Shown piece after piece: positions 30,292-39,576 of a stretch of 45,753 nt of DNA (the stretch's first letter is position 1; each line of letters opens with the position of its first letter). This DNA is from Bartonella gabonensis. GTDB lineage: Bacteria; Pseudomonadota; Alphaproteobacteria; Rhizobiales; Rhizobiaceae. The stretch is from positions 1 to 45,753 of the forward strand of contig NZ_CAHOYM010000015.1 in assembly GCF_903679515.1 (NCBI RefSeq), in the 5' to 3' direction. The position numbers and the translations under genes were made by a program. The notes beneath the pieces are model-generated. The model was given only the letters and a program-made list of their open reading frames with translations, ran no database searches and had not been told where the DNA came from.

Positions 30292-31541
30292 AGTCTCTTT
30301 TTTTCCTGTTTCAGATCTTGCATAATCGAAGAAGGAAGAGAACGACTTTTTTCAAACGTCGGCAAAATCGGCAAAATAACCAAAAAGAATATAAAATAAT
30401 AAACCGTAGCCAATTGCGTCCATAAAAGAATTCTGTCACTTATTTCTCTTGCCCCTAGCCAACCAAGAAAAACAACATCAAAAACCAATGCCCAAAAGAA
30501 AATTTTATAAACAGGTCGATACCTTGCCGAACATATTTTAGAGCGATCTAACCACGGAACAAAAATTAACACGAGTATCGAGCTGACGAAGAGAACAAAG
30601 CCTACAAAAGTTGAAGAAAAAAGACCTATATCAAAAGTTATAGCACGCAGCATCGCATAAAAAGGCAAGAAATACCATTCTGGGACCACACGAAACGGTG
30701 CCTTTAAAGGATCGGCCACGCTATAATTTTCAGCTTGCCCCATATAATCAGGCATATAAAATAAAAACCAAGTAAAAAAGATCAGAAAAACAGTAATGGC
30801 AAAAATATCTTTGATAAGCGCATAAGGTGAAAATGGTACCGTTTCCTCATCCGATTGTATAGCAAGACCCGTTGGATTCCCTTGCCCAACACAGTGGATT
30901 GCCCAAATATGAAGCCCCACAAAAAGAAGCAAAACAAATGATAAAGCATAATGAAAAACATAAAAACGATTCAATGTTGGTTGTCCTACGCCATAACCAC
31001 CAAGAAGTGTCTCATGCAACCATGTCCCTACCAAAGGTATCGTTTTTAAAAGTCCTGCAATCACTGAAGCGGCCGAAATAGACATCATCCCCCAAACAAG
31101 CACATAACCAAAAAATGCAATTGCCATCATGATGATATAAATAAAAATCCCTGTGACCCACACCATTTCTCGCATATTTTTATAAGAACCATAATAAAGT
31201 CCGCGTGCCAAATGGATATAAACGGCAATAAAAAAAAACGAAGAGCCTACACTATGCCATGGACGAAAAAGCCATCCAAACTGCCCCTCACGCCGAAATC
31301 GTTCACCCGTTTCAAAAGCCAAATGAATATCTGGAACATAATGCAGTGACAAGACAAGACCCGTCAAAAGCTGTGATAACAGCATCATGGTCAAAATACC
31401 GCCAAATGTATAAAAGTAATTAAGATTACGCGGAACAGGAAAAATCACAAATGCATTATAAAAAAAACGAGGAAGAGGAAAACGCTTATCAAACCAACGG
31501 GCAAGAGCACTTTTAGGACAATAAGGAGGAAACCTTGTCAT
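30285..31541 (-). CDS. petB: Cytochrome b (bc1 complex)
   Basis: A 418-residue polytopic membrane subunit carrying the two b hemes. It has the paired histidines of the four-helix bundle (for example in SLHYVPDIHL, the RPWHSVGSS region and the FHYALSF and LLFVGLHIWAIH segments). The Qo-site PEWY motif is in VVPEWYFLPFYAMLRA. At least eight hydrophobic segments are visible. It lies 4 bases after petA and overlaps petC, forming the operon petABC. Confidence 0.96.
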   Translation of the reverse strand: MTRFPPYCPKSALARWFDKRFPLPRFFYNAFVIFPVPRNLNYFYTFGGILTMMLLSQLLTGLVLSLHYVPDIHLAFETGERFRREGQFGWLFRPWHSVGSSFFFIAVYIHLARGLYYGSYKNMREMVWVTGIFIYIIMMAIAFFGYVLVWGMMSISAASVIAGLLKTIPLVGTWLHETLLGGYGVGQPTLNRFYVFHYALSFVLLLFVGLHIWAIHCVGQGNPTGLAIQSDEETVPFSPYALIKDIFAITVFLIFFTWFLFYMPDYMGQAENYSVADPLKAPFRVVPEWYFLPFYAMLRAITFDIGLFSSTFVGFVLFVSSILVLIFVPWLDRSKICSARYRPVYKIFFWALVFDVVFLGWLGAREISDRILLWTQLATVYYFIFFLVILPILPTFEKSRSLPSSIMQDLKQEKKRLW

Positions 31542-31545
31542 GACC

Positions 31546-32103
31546 TTATCCTATTTTGAGCAAAGTATCAGAAAGAAATTGGTAAGGAGGAATAGTCAAA
31601 TTATAATTTGCTGGACCTGAGCGTACTCTTCCAGCGGTATCATAAACAGACCCATGACACGGACACAACCACCCTCCAAATTTCCCCGATTGCCCAAGTG
31701 TTACACAGCTTAAATGCGTACAAAGATTAATGACAATAAGCCAGTTTTCACGCCCTTTGCCTGCTGAACGTGCAAAATCCGTCGCTTCTTCTTCACCTCC
31801 AAGATTAGGATTGCGCGCTTGACGATCCTTTAGAAGACTTAAATTCGTAGCGCGCGCATCAGCAATTTCTTTTGCCGTACGGTTTCGAATAACAACAGGC
31901 TGTCCGCGCCACTTTACCGTCACCGACATCCCCTCTTCAATACCAGAAAGGTCAATCTCAACAGAAGAAGATGCCAAAACAGCCTCATCTGGGCGCAATT
32001 GACGAATAAAAGGCCACCCGACAATCCCCATTCCAACTGCTCCTGCAACAGCTGTTACCAAAAACAGAAAATCCCGCCTCGTTTGCTCACCCATCACCTT
32101 CAC
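31546..32103 (-). CDS. petA: Rieske iron-sulfur protein (bc1 complex)
   Basis: A 185-residue subunit with a single N-terminal membrane anchor and a periplasmic [2Fe-2S] domain. A twin-arginine-type start, TRRDFLFL, precedes the hydrophobic anchor. Cluster ligands are in CTHLSC (C128, H130) and CPCHGS (C147, H150); C133 and C149 would form the disulfide. The frame starts at a GTG, but an ATG three codons later (32094) has a comparable context. It is the first gene of petABC. Confidence 0.95.
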   Translation of the reverse strand: MKVMGEQTRRDFLFLVTAVAGAVGMGIVGWPFIRQLRPDEAVLASSSVEIDLSGIEEGMSVTVKWRGQPVVIRNRTAKEIADARATNLSLLKDRQARNPNLGGEEEATDFARSAGKGRENWLIVINLCTHLSCVTLGQSGKFGGWLCPCHGSVYDTAGRVRSGPANYNLTIPPYQFLSDTLLKIG

Positions 32104-32408
32104 TTAAAGATATACTTTACCAAAATATTTTTTATCATACCCTCACCCATTGTACAATGCTTGATCAATCCGTTGTTTTAACCCATAAAAATATCCCTGC
32201 AGAAAACTTCTACCATTTGTGTGATTGACACAAAAAACGAGTTTAATGATAATTTATCTTTTAAAGAGTGAATAAGAAGCCAAAATACCTTAAGTTTCTT
32301 GTATTTCAAACCTCTGTTCCTATTCAATCAATCAAAACCTTTCCCTTGCTTGATAAAATGGCCCCTTAAAGAAAAAAATTTTTTTGTTATGGTCAAATCT
32401 CAGTCCAA
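32104..32408. other. Interval upstream of petA
   Basis: This should contain the petABC promoter, transcribed leftward. It has a reverse-oriented copy of the dispersed repeat (32284-32340). Nothing else could be named with confidence. Confidence 0.4.
32284..32340 (-). repeat. Dispersed intergenic repeat, copy 6
   Basis: On the minus strand AGGTTTTGATTGATTGAATA, then GGTTTGAAATACAAGAAACT, then TAAGG. It pairs in inverted orientation with the copy at 33175, bracketing a 0.9 kb segment with the small ORF and trmL. Confidence 0.5.
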
Positions 32409-32558
32409 ATGAATAACCAAACCTCATTAAATATTCTACTTTTCACCATAATGAGCCAATCCATTCCATGTATCGCTCAATCAAATGAAACCCCTCATCA
32501 GGAGATTCCCTCTTGTCTCAAACAAATCTTTGACCGTAACTTTTTCCCTGAAACTTAA
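32409..32558 (+). CDS. Tiny putative secreted protein (49 aa)
   Basis: The frame encodes 49 residues with an N-terminal hydrophobic stretch (LNILLFTIMSQSIPCIAQ) that resembles a signal peptide, and a 25-residue mature part (SCLKQIFDRNFFPET at its end). I recognise no family. No good ribosome binding site precedes the ATG, which lowers the confidence. It may be a real small secreted protein or the truncated 5' end of a once longer gene, since no similar coding sequence follows the stop. Confidence 0.35.
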   Translation: MNNQTSLNILLFTIMSQSIPCIAQSNETPHQEIPSCLKQIFDRNFFPET

Positions 32559-32664
32559 AGTGCATAAAAGCTAAATGCAAAAATCACACATTTTTCAACC
32601 ATATTTTTTCGAATAAATTATGGCACTTCTTTACAAAGTTGAAAAAAATCATATTACAGAGAAC

Positions 32665-33141
32665 ATGACACTTCATATCGCTCTTTTCCAACCTGATATT
32701 GCTGGTAATACCGGAACGATTTTACGTCTTAGTGCTTGTTTTGGTTTACATGTGCACATTATTGAACCCGCAGGCTTTAATCTGTCGGATCGTAATCTCA
32801 AACGCGCAGGCTTGGATTATCTCGAATATGCTTTCTTAGAACGACACATTGATTGGCAACATTTTATAAGCTCTATGAAACACTTTAACCTCCGTCTGTT
32901 GCTTTTAAGTACAAAAGCAAAAACATGCTATACGCAGATATGCTATCAAAAAAATGATGTTTTACTTTTTGGTCGTGAATCAGCTGGTGTTCCCGATTAT
33001 GTTCATGAATCTGCCGATTACACGTTGAAAATTCCCATGCAACCACAAGCACGCTCTCTCAATCTCGCCATGAGCGTAGCCATAACAACAGGAGAAGCAC
33101 TACGCCAAATTGGTTATTATGAAGGAAACTGCGATCTATAA
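32665..33141 (+). CDS. trmL: tRNA (cytidine(34)-2'-O)-methyltransferase TrmL (SPOUT)
   Basis: A SPOUT-fold enzyme that 2'-O-methylates the wobble base of certain leucine tRNAs. Family members start at a segment like MTLHIALFQPDIAGNTG, so I place the start at 32665 (158 residues), with AGAGA a few bases before it; the frame is open from an upstream ATG at 32620. The knotted SAM-binding region is seen in LLFGRESAGVPDYVHE, KIPMQPQARSLNLAMSVAI and the C-terminal ITTGEALRQ. The NTGTILRLSA motif is near residue 15. Confidence 0.92.
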   Translation: MTLHIALFQPDIAGNTGTILRLSACFGLHVHIIEPAGFNLSDRNLKRAGLDYLEYAFLERHIDWQHFISSMKHFNLRLLLLSTKAKTCYTQICYQKNDVLLFGRESAGVPDYVHESADYTLKIPMQPQARSLNLAMSVAITTGEALRQIGYYEGNCDL

Positions 33142-33174
33142 AAACACAACAATTTTATCAAAGCTTTAATAGAA

Positions 33175-33262
33175 TGATCAAAAGGCAATCATTTTGATTG
33201 ATGTAATATGAATAGATTTGAAATAAGATAACCTTACAATATTCGATACTCTTAATTTTATA
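33175..33262 (+). repeat. Dispersed intergenic repeat, copy 7
   Basis: Contains ATTTTGATTGATGTAATATG, AATAGATTTGAAATAAGATA, and ACCTTACAATATT. The last part matches the end of the 7913 copy (CTTACAATATT). It lies between the convergent trmL and cca genes with no integrase-like sequence left. Confidence 0.65.
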
Positions 33263-33338
33263 TGCATAATGATAACATATTGTTATAATGCATATTTTAG
33301 CTTAAAAATTTAAAAATACCAAGTTTATACTCGCCATA

Positions 33339-34592
33339 TTATAAATCAATTTTTTCTAATAATGCATGACGATCCATTAAAAATCCACTTTCAACCCATA
33401 TCATTTCTAGTTCTTTAAGCTTTTTTCCTAAAAGGATACCTTTCGAAAAACCCTTTTTTATTAAATCGTTACCATTAATAGGGAAAGTTGGAATCTGCCA
33501 TTTTTGAACAAGCTGATAAAGTCTGAGATAATCTTCTGTTTTTTGCACAACATCACTTTTTTCTAGAGCTTCGACATGTGATGCAGCGACAGACAAGGAT
33601 AATTGATCTAAAACCGGCTGTCGCCCATGAAAATAAATCAGTTTTTGCACAAAATGATCAGAACAGTTTTGGCTTATTATCCCTAACTCTGCCCATTCCT
33701 TTAACCTTGTTGTTTCCTTATGGGAAAAACGCAAGCGCTGTGCCATTTTATCAAGACGTATAGGATCAGGAGGAAGAAGACTTTCTAGCCGTAAAAATGG
33801 ATCAACTTTCCAGCCAAGCGTCTGTTCTGTTTTCACCAATGCATGAATTGCATCAATGCCCCATTTTTCTGTTTCAGGGAAAATGAGTGACAAAATTCTG
33901 CTTTGTCGCATCCACAAAAGAGCGCGTGTTGGATCAGAAGCTAAAAGAAGCTTTTTCATTTCTGCCCAAATGCGCTCAGAAGAAAGTTTTTTTAAACCGT
34001 GTTTTAAACGAACACATGCTTTCAATCCTTGCCCATCAGGTCGCCCTGCTCCATACCACGCAAAAAAGCGAAAAAAACGTAAAATACGCAAATAATCTTC
34101 GCTAATACGATTTTCTGCAACACCGATAAAACGAACTGTTCGGCTCGCAATATCACTCAAACCTCCTACATCATCATAAAGGTTGCCAGCAGCATCACAA
34201 TAAAGCGCATTAATGGTAAAATCACGCCGTTCAGCATCTTTTTTCCAATCACGACCAAATGCTACTTTTGCATGACGACCATCTGTTTCAATATCGCTGC
34301 GAAGTGTTGTGACCTCATAAGAACACGAATGCGCAATCACTGTTATTGTACCAAACGCAATCCCTGTAGGAATAGCTTTAAATCCTGCTTCTTCTACACG
34401 CGTAATAATCTGTTGCGGTAAGCAGGTTGTCGCAATATCAATATCACTAATAGGCTGCCCTAATAGTTGATTGCGCACCGCCCCCCCTACGATACGCGCC
34501 TCTTCCCCCTTTAAAGATAAAATACGAAGAAGTGTTTGAATATCACTTTGTTGTAACCACGCAACCTGTTTGAAGTTCTGCCTTATATTCAC
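33339..34592 (-). CDS. cca: CCA-adding tRNA nucleotidyltransferase
   Basis: A 417-residue class-II nucleotidyltransferase that builds or repairs the 3' CCA end of tRNA. The catalytic core motif is GGAVRNQLLGQPISDIDIAT (about 37-56), with the metal-binding DID. Next is TLRSDIETDGRHAKVAFG, then the RRDFTINALYCD motif near 125, and ISEDYLRILRFFRF near 163. A C-terminal helical domain follows. The length is typical for the alphaproteobacterial form, which lacks an HD domain. It starts at a GTG with AAAGG upstream. It is divergent from the MoxR operon. Confidence 0.92.
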   Translation of the reverse strand: MNIRQNFKQVAWLQQSDIQTLLRILSLKGEEARIVGGAVRNQLLGQPISDIDIATTCLPQQIITRVEEAGFKAIPTGIAFGTITVIAHSCSYEVTTLRSDIETDGRHAKVAFGRDWKKDAERRDFTINALYCDAAGNLYDDVGGLSDIASRTVRFIGVAENRISEDYLRILRFFRFFAWYGAGRPDGQGLKACVRLKHGLKKLSSERIWAEMKKLLLASDPTRALLWMRQSRILSLIFPETEKWGIDAIHALVKTEQTLGWKVDPFLRLESLLPPDPIRLDKMAQRLRFSHKETTRLKEWAELGIISQNCSDHFVQKLIYFHGRQPVLDQLSLSVAASHVEALEKSDVVQKTEDYLRLYQLVQKWQIPTFPINGNDLIKKGFSKGILLGKKLKELEMIWVESGFLMDRHALLEKIDL

Positions 34593-34837
34593 CCTTTAAC
34601 CTTTAAAAAAGTTGTCTTCATTGTTTTCAAAAACTCTCTTCATAAAATAAAATTTTTAAAACATCCCTTATAAAACATGCCTTTTTCTTTCAAAGAAACT
34701 TTCCTCTATCTATATACGAATATGAAAAAACGGCTTATGATACTTCTTTTCTTCTCATTTTCTGTTACAAACAATAAGATGTCCACTATCATACAGAAAA
34801 AATTACTATTTTGCGACAAATGCCTTAAGGAAAAAAT

Positions 34838-35869
34838 ATGAGTCACCGTGATCCAGCATCTCATTCTGTGGAAAAGGTTAATACTAAATATGAGGCCCAA
34901 GTCATTATTGAGGATATTGATACGGCACACAAAGAATTAGATATTATACAACAAGAAATTGACAAAGTTATTTTTGGGCAAAGTCATGTCATTGAATATG
35001 CTTTAACGGCTATTTTTGCTGGCGGTCATGCTCTTTTTGTCGGCGTTCCAGGGCTTGCAAAAACACGTCTTGTTGAAACATTGGGAACCGTCTTAGGGCT
35101 TGATGAAAAACGTATCCAATTTACCCCAGATTTAATGCCATCAGATATTATCGGTTCTGAAATTATGGATTCCGATAAAGAGGGAAAGCGTTCTTTTCGC
35201 TACGTTCAAGGTCCCATTTTCACGCAACTTCTCATGGCCGATGAAATCAATCGTGCCTCTCCACGCACACAGTCAGCTCTTTTACAAGCTATGCAGGAAT
35301 ATCATGTGACTGTTGCAGGGTCCCGTTATGATTTGCCACAACCTTTTCATGTTCTTGCAACACAAAATCCTCTCGAACAAGAAGGGACCTATCCACTTCC
35401 TGAAGCTCAACTCGATCGCTTCTTGATGCAAATTGATATTGACTATCCTGATCTTACAACAGAGCGGCAGATCATTTTAGAAACAACAAAAGAAAAAAAA
35501 TCAAATGCAAAAGCAATTTTATCCGCCCCCAAATTGCAAAAAATTCAAAATATTGTTCGCAAAATGCCTCTTTCAGAAAATGTAATCGAAGCTATTTTAA
35601 GAATTGTCCGCTCAGCCCGCCCTGATAAAGACAATAGCCTTGCCAATACTTATGTTTCTTGGGGACCCGGTCCGCGCGCATCACAAGCCCTCTCACTTTG
35701 TGTTCGCGCTCGTGCTCTTTATTATGGGCGTTTAGCCCCCTCGCTTGATGATGTTGAGGCATTGGCCTATCCCGTATTACAACACCGAATGGCTCTTAAT
35801 TTTTCTGCTCGTGCTGAAGGTATAACCGTAAAAGATATTATCAATAACCTTGTGAAAGATGCTCTTTAA
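34838..35869 (+). CDS. MoxR-family AAA+ ATPase
   Basis: A 343-residue AAA+ ATPase thought to act as a chaperone for partner proteins of its own operon. Walker A is GVPGLAKT at 69-76, Walker B is LLMADEINRAS near 130, followed by RTQSALLQAMQE and the sensor-1 region ATQNPLEQEG. A C-terminal lid domain contains GPGPRASQAL. An AAGGA site precedes the ATG. Its stop is immediately followed by the ATG of the DUF58 gene, the standard MoxR pairing. Confidence 0.93.
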   Translation: MSHRDPASHSVEKVNTKYEAQVIIEDIDTAHKELDIIQQEIDKVIFGQSHVIEYALTAIFAGGHALFVGVPGLAKTRLVETLGTVLGLDEKRIQFTPDLMPSDIIGSEIMDSDKEGKRSFRYVQGPIFTQLLMADEINRASPRTQSALLQAMQEYHVTVAGSRYDLPQPFHVLATQNPLEQEGTYPLPEAQLDRFLMQIDIDYPDLTTERQIILETTKEKKSNAKAILSAPKLQKIQNIVRKMPLSENVIEAILRIVRSARPDKDNSLANTYVSWGPGPRASQALSLCVRARALYYGRLAPSLDDVEALAYPVLQHRMALNFSARAEGITVKDIINNLVKDAL

Positions 35870-36781
35870 ATGGCTATTGGCAAAAAAGTTTCACAAAAAC
35901 CTCCATTGTCGCTGGCAAAAGAGCTGTATAAGGATAATGGCAAAATGCCATATTTCCTTTTACAAGCACGTCATATTGCCAATACACTGATAACCGGATG
36001 GCATGGGCAACGCAAACGCGGTCATGGAGAAAATTTTTGGCAGTTTCGTCCCTATATGGAAGGAGAATCCATTACCCGCATTGATTGGCGTCGCTCAGCG
36101 CGTGATGAAAATACATATCTACGCGAGCACGAATGGCAAATGACACAAACCGTTTGGCTTTGGCCTGATCAGAGCGCATCGATGCATTACTGTTCGCGCT
36201 TTTCTAAAATTTCTAAAGGCAATCATGCCATCATTTTGACCCTTGCCTTGGCATCACTTCTTGCACGGTGCGGCGAACATATTGCTATTCCCAATTTAAT
36301 GCCCCCCACAACGACATTCAATATCGTAGAACGAATAGCATTTGCTTTAGAAAATCATTTAGATGAAAATTCATTTCCGGATTTTTCAACGATTACGCGC
36401 TTTTCACATGCCATTATAATGAGTGATTTTCTCGACCATCCTGAAAAAACCATCCAACATTTAGCTTCTTTATCGACAAAACAGGTGACAGCTCATTTAA
36501 TTGAAATTGCTGATCCCGCAGAAGAAAACTTCCCCTACACAGGTCATACAGAATTTTTTGATCCTGAAACAAAAGAAAAATACACTTTTGGAAAAGCAGA
36601 AAATCTTCGTAAGAGCTATTGTAAGCTATATCAAGCACGGCGACAAGAGTTGGTAAATTTTTGCGCACGCCAAGGGTGGTCTTATCACGTCAGTTCAACG
36701 GATCAACCTTTAACAGAAACTATTTTACATCTTGCAAATACAATGAGTGACTCTTCATTGCAAAAAAGGAGGGCACTTTGA
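35870..36781 (+). CDS. DUF58 domain-containing protein
   Basis: A 303-residue protein of the DUF58 family, which sits next to MoxR ATPases across bacteria. The conserved core is GHGENFWQFRPYMEGES followed by IDWRRSARDENTYLRE (about 48-85). A von Willebrand-like part follows, with WPDQSASMHY corresponding to the DxSxS metal site: here it reads DQSAS, which keeps that pattern. It has no signal or membrane segment. It abuts MoxR with no gap and overlaps the next gene by 4 bases. Confidence 0.88.
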   Translation: MAIGKKVSQKPPLSLAKELYKDNGKMPYFLLQARHIANTLITGWHGQRKRGHGENFWQFRPYMEGESITRIDWRRSARDENTYLREHEWQMTQTVWLWPDQSASMHYCSRFSKISKGNHAIILTLALASLLARCGEHIAIPNLMPPTTTFNIVERIAFALENHLDENSFPDFSTITRFSHAIIMSDFLDHPEKTIQHLASLSTKQVTAHLIEIADPAEENFPYTGHTEFFDPETKEKYTFGKAENLRKSYCKLYQARRQELVNFCARQGWSYHVSSTDQPLTETILHLANTMSDSSLQKRRAL

Positions 36782-39576
36782 GTTTTGCTGCTCCCTTTCT
36801 GTTATTAGGGCTCTTGTTTCTACCGGTTATTTGGAGGCTGTTGCGGATAACCCCTCCCTCTCCGCGTAAAGAGCTCTTTCCTCCTTTACGTTTCTTACCC
36901 AAACTAACTCATCAGCAGGAAACAGCAAAACATACCCCTTGGTGGTTACTCTTGTTGCGTTTAACCATAGCCGCACTTGTTATCATAGCTCTAGCCCGCC
37001 CCACTTTGAATCAAAAATCAATAAGCTTTTCTGGATCTCAACCCCTTGCACTCATTATTGATAATGGTTGGGCAACTGTAAAAGAATGGAAAAAACGCAT
37101 CTCTACCGCTGAAATGCTCCTTGCACAGGCAGAAAAACAGCAAAAAAATATTTATCTTGTTGCAACGGCTGAAAATGATATCTCCAACGAGGAACCCCAA
37201 CCAGCAAAGGTTATAAAACAGTATTTAATGCATTTGCAATCGCGTCCTTGGCCTGTCAACCGTGTGCAGTCCTTAAAAAAACTTAGTCAAATAAACAACG
37301 GAAAACCTCTTGATATTGCTTATTTAAGTGATGGATTACAAACAAATGAAGATGAGCAAACTTTTGCTCTCCTTGAAGAATTAAAACCTAGAAACTTTTT
37401 ATGGTATTTGGCTGACATTTCCGATTTAGTTGGCATAACATCCATAGAAAATAACGAGGGAAATATGGTCGCGCGTATTATTCGCTCAACAACAGACGGC
37501 ACAATGTCCGCTACACTCAGCCTTTACGATTCAAACAACCAACTTCTCGGTCAATTTACGAAAAATTTCTCTGAAGGCGAAACAACAGCTCTTGTTCCTT
37601 TTGATGTCCCCCTTGAACTGCGCAACGATATCGCTTGGATAAAAATCAATAACCAAAATCATGCCGCTGCAACTTTCTTAGTAGATAGCCATAGCAGAGT
37701 AAGACGTGTTGCTCTTCTCTCCCCCGATACCAATGAAATGGCACAGCCTTTACTTGCTCCATTTTATTATATTATCAAAGCATTACGAGGTCATACACAG
37801 CTTATAACTTCTGGTGGAAGAGAACTTTCAACAGATATTGATCATTTGCTTAAACAAAATCCATCTGTTTTCATTATGGGCGACATGGTTAATATCCCTG
37901 AAAAAGCAGAAAAAAGGCTTTCTGATTTTGTGAACAAAGGGGGAACACTCATCCGCTTTGCAGGAGAAAAACTCAGTGGTGCAGAACATTACGATAGTCT
38001 TCTTCCTGTACCGCTGCGTCAAGGGCAACGTTCCCTTGGCAGTATTATGTCTTGGACGAAGCCACAAAAGCTTGCCCCTTTTGCAAAAAATAGCTTTTTC
38101 TTTGATCTTCCTTTTCCAGAAGATATCACTGTCTCGCGCCAAATCCTCGCAGAACCAACCCCAGATCTTTTCGAAAAAACGTGGCTTAGCCTTTCAGATG
38201 GAACTCCTCTTATTACCGCAGCAAAACATGGTAAAGGAACCCTCATTCTCATTCATGTTGCTCCTGATCCTACATGGTCGAATCTTCCTCTTTCTGGCTT
38301 TTTTGCACAAATGTTGCAAAAACTAATCACATTAGGGTCTTTTGAAAACACCAACCTAACACACAGAGAAAAAAGAACAATGGTACAAAAACCTTGGCGA
38401 ACTATAACCGCTAATGGACAATTACAAATACCACCCTCTGATGTTGTTCCACTGATCTGTGATACTCTAAATCCACCCCATCCTTCCTATCATACTCCCC
38501 CAGGACTTTATGGTGTCAAAAACGATTTTTATGCGCTCAATCTCTTAACTTATTCATCGCGCTTGATGAAACAATCATCATTGCCAACTTCTCTTAATAA
38601 GAACCCTTTATCTTATGATACAAAAGAAAAAAATCTGATCGGTATCCTTTTAGGATTAGCCCTCTTATTATTCGCCTTTGATAATTTTCTCATTTTATGG
38701 ATGGGAGATATTTTTTCTTTTAATAAACGACGGAACCTGTTTCTCCCCCCTCTCATCATTCTGATTGGCCTGTTTTCATATGATCCAACGCTTCAGGCAC
38801 AAACGGCAGAAAATCATCATGATAGTGTGCAAGCCGCTGGTGCAACACATCTTGCCTACGTTATAACCAACAATCATGAAATTGATACAACGAGTAAAAA
38901 TGGTCTAGAGGCCTTAAGCCAATTTATCGCAGAGCGTACAATGCTTACCCCCGGCTCTGTTAAGGCACTTGATCTCGATAAAGATGAACTCTCCTTTTAT
39001 CCTCTTATTTACTGGCCCATTGATGTTAAGAGTCCTATACTAACTTCCAAAAGCCTTGAAAAAATAAATAACTTTATGAAGCATGGGGGAACCATTTTAT
39101 TTGACACGCGCGATCAGATAAAGAGCAATCTTACCCTTGAAGGAGCTGCCACTCCAGAAACGCAAAGATTACAAACCATCTTAAAAGGGTTAAACATCCC
39201 GTCCATTGAACCCGCATCAACAGATCATGTTGTTGCTCGTTCTTTTTATATTATGCCAGATTTTCCTGGTCTCTACCGTGGTTCACCTTTATGGGTTGAA
39301 TCCTCATCAGCAAACAAAAAAAATAAAAATTCTCTTAGCTCTGGCGATAATGTAAGCTCTCTGCTCATTACCGCAAATAACCTTGCCGGTGCTTGGGCAC
39401 TCGATGAAAAAGGAACATGGAAATATCCCCTTGTTCCCAATGATCCAATGCAACGTCTAAGGGCATTTCGTGCCGGCTTAAATATTGTCCTTTATGTGCT
39501 TACTGGAAACTATAAAGCAGACCAAGTTCATGTTCCAGCACTCTTGGAACGCTTTAAAAGAGAAAGAAGGCAATGA
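36778..39576 (+). CDS. DUF4159 membrane protein with BatA-like N terminus
   Basis: A 932-residue inner-membrane protein. The N-terminal BatA-type region has two membrane segments (about 2-20 and 56-78) around PPSPRKELFPPLRFLPKL. The middle is a long periplasmic or cytoplasmic region with a glutamine-amidotransferase-like part (FIMGDMVNIPEKAEKRL, FVNKGGTLIRFAGEKLSG). Two further membrane segments lie near 619-645 and 653-668. The DUF4159 domain spans about 688-930 (HLAYVITNNHEID, ELSFYPLIYWPID, FMKHGGTILFDTRDQ). The start is a rare TTG, strongly supported by an AAGGAGGG site 6 bases away and the overlap with the previous stop. It probably works with the flanking MoxR, DUF58 and membrane proteins in envelope homeostasis. 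Confidence 0.85.
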   Translation: MSFAAPFLLLGLLFLPVIWRLLRITPPSPRKELFPPLRFLPKLTHQQETAKHTPWWLLLLRLTIAALVIIALARPTLNQKSISFSGSQPLALIIDNGWATVKEWKKRISTAEMLLAQAEKQQKNIYLVATAENDISNEEPQPAKVIKQYLMHLQSRPWPVNRVQSLKKLSQINNGKPLDIAYLSDGLQTNEDEQTFALLEELKPRNFLWYLADISDLVGITSIENNEGNMVARIIRSTTDGTMSATLSLYDSNNQLLGQFTKNFSEGETTALVPFDVPLELRNDIAWIKINNQNHAAATFLVDSHSRVRRVALLSPDTNEMAQPLLAPFYYIIKALRGHTQLITSGGRELSTDIDHLLKQNPSVFIMGDMVNIPEKAEKRLSDFVNKGGTLIRFAGEKLSGAEHYDSLLPVPLRQGQRSLGSIMSWTKPQKLAPFAKNSFFFDLPFPEDITVSRQILAEPTPDLFEKTWLSLSDGTPLITAAKHGKGTLILIHVAPDPTWSNLPLSGFFAQMLQKLITLGSFENTNLTHREKRTMVQKPWRTITANGQLQIPPSDVVPLICDTLNPPHPSYHTPPGLYGVKNDFYALNLLTYSSRLMKQSSLPTSLNKNPLSYDTKEKNLIGILLGLALLLFAFDNFLILWMGDIFSFNKRRNLFLPPLIILIGLFSYDPTLQAQTAENHHDSVQAAGATHLAYVITNNHEIDTTSKNGLEALSQFIAERTMLTPGSVKALDLDKDELSFYPLIYWPIDVKSPILTSKSLEKINNFMKHGGTILFDTRDQIKSNLTLEGAATPETQRLQTILKGLNIPSIEPASTDHVVARSFYIMPDFPGLYRGSPLWVESSSANKKNKNSLSSGDNVSSLLITANNLAGAWALDEKGTWKYPLVPNDPMQRLRAFRAGLNIVLYVLTGNYKADQVHVPALLERFKRERRQ

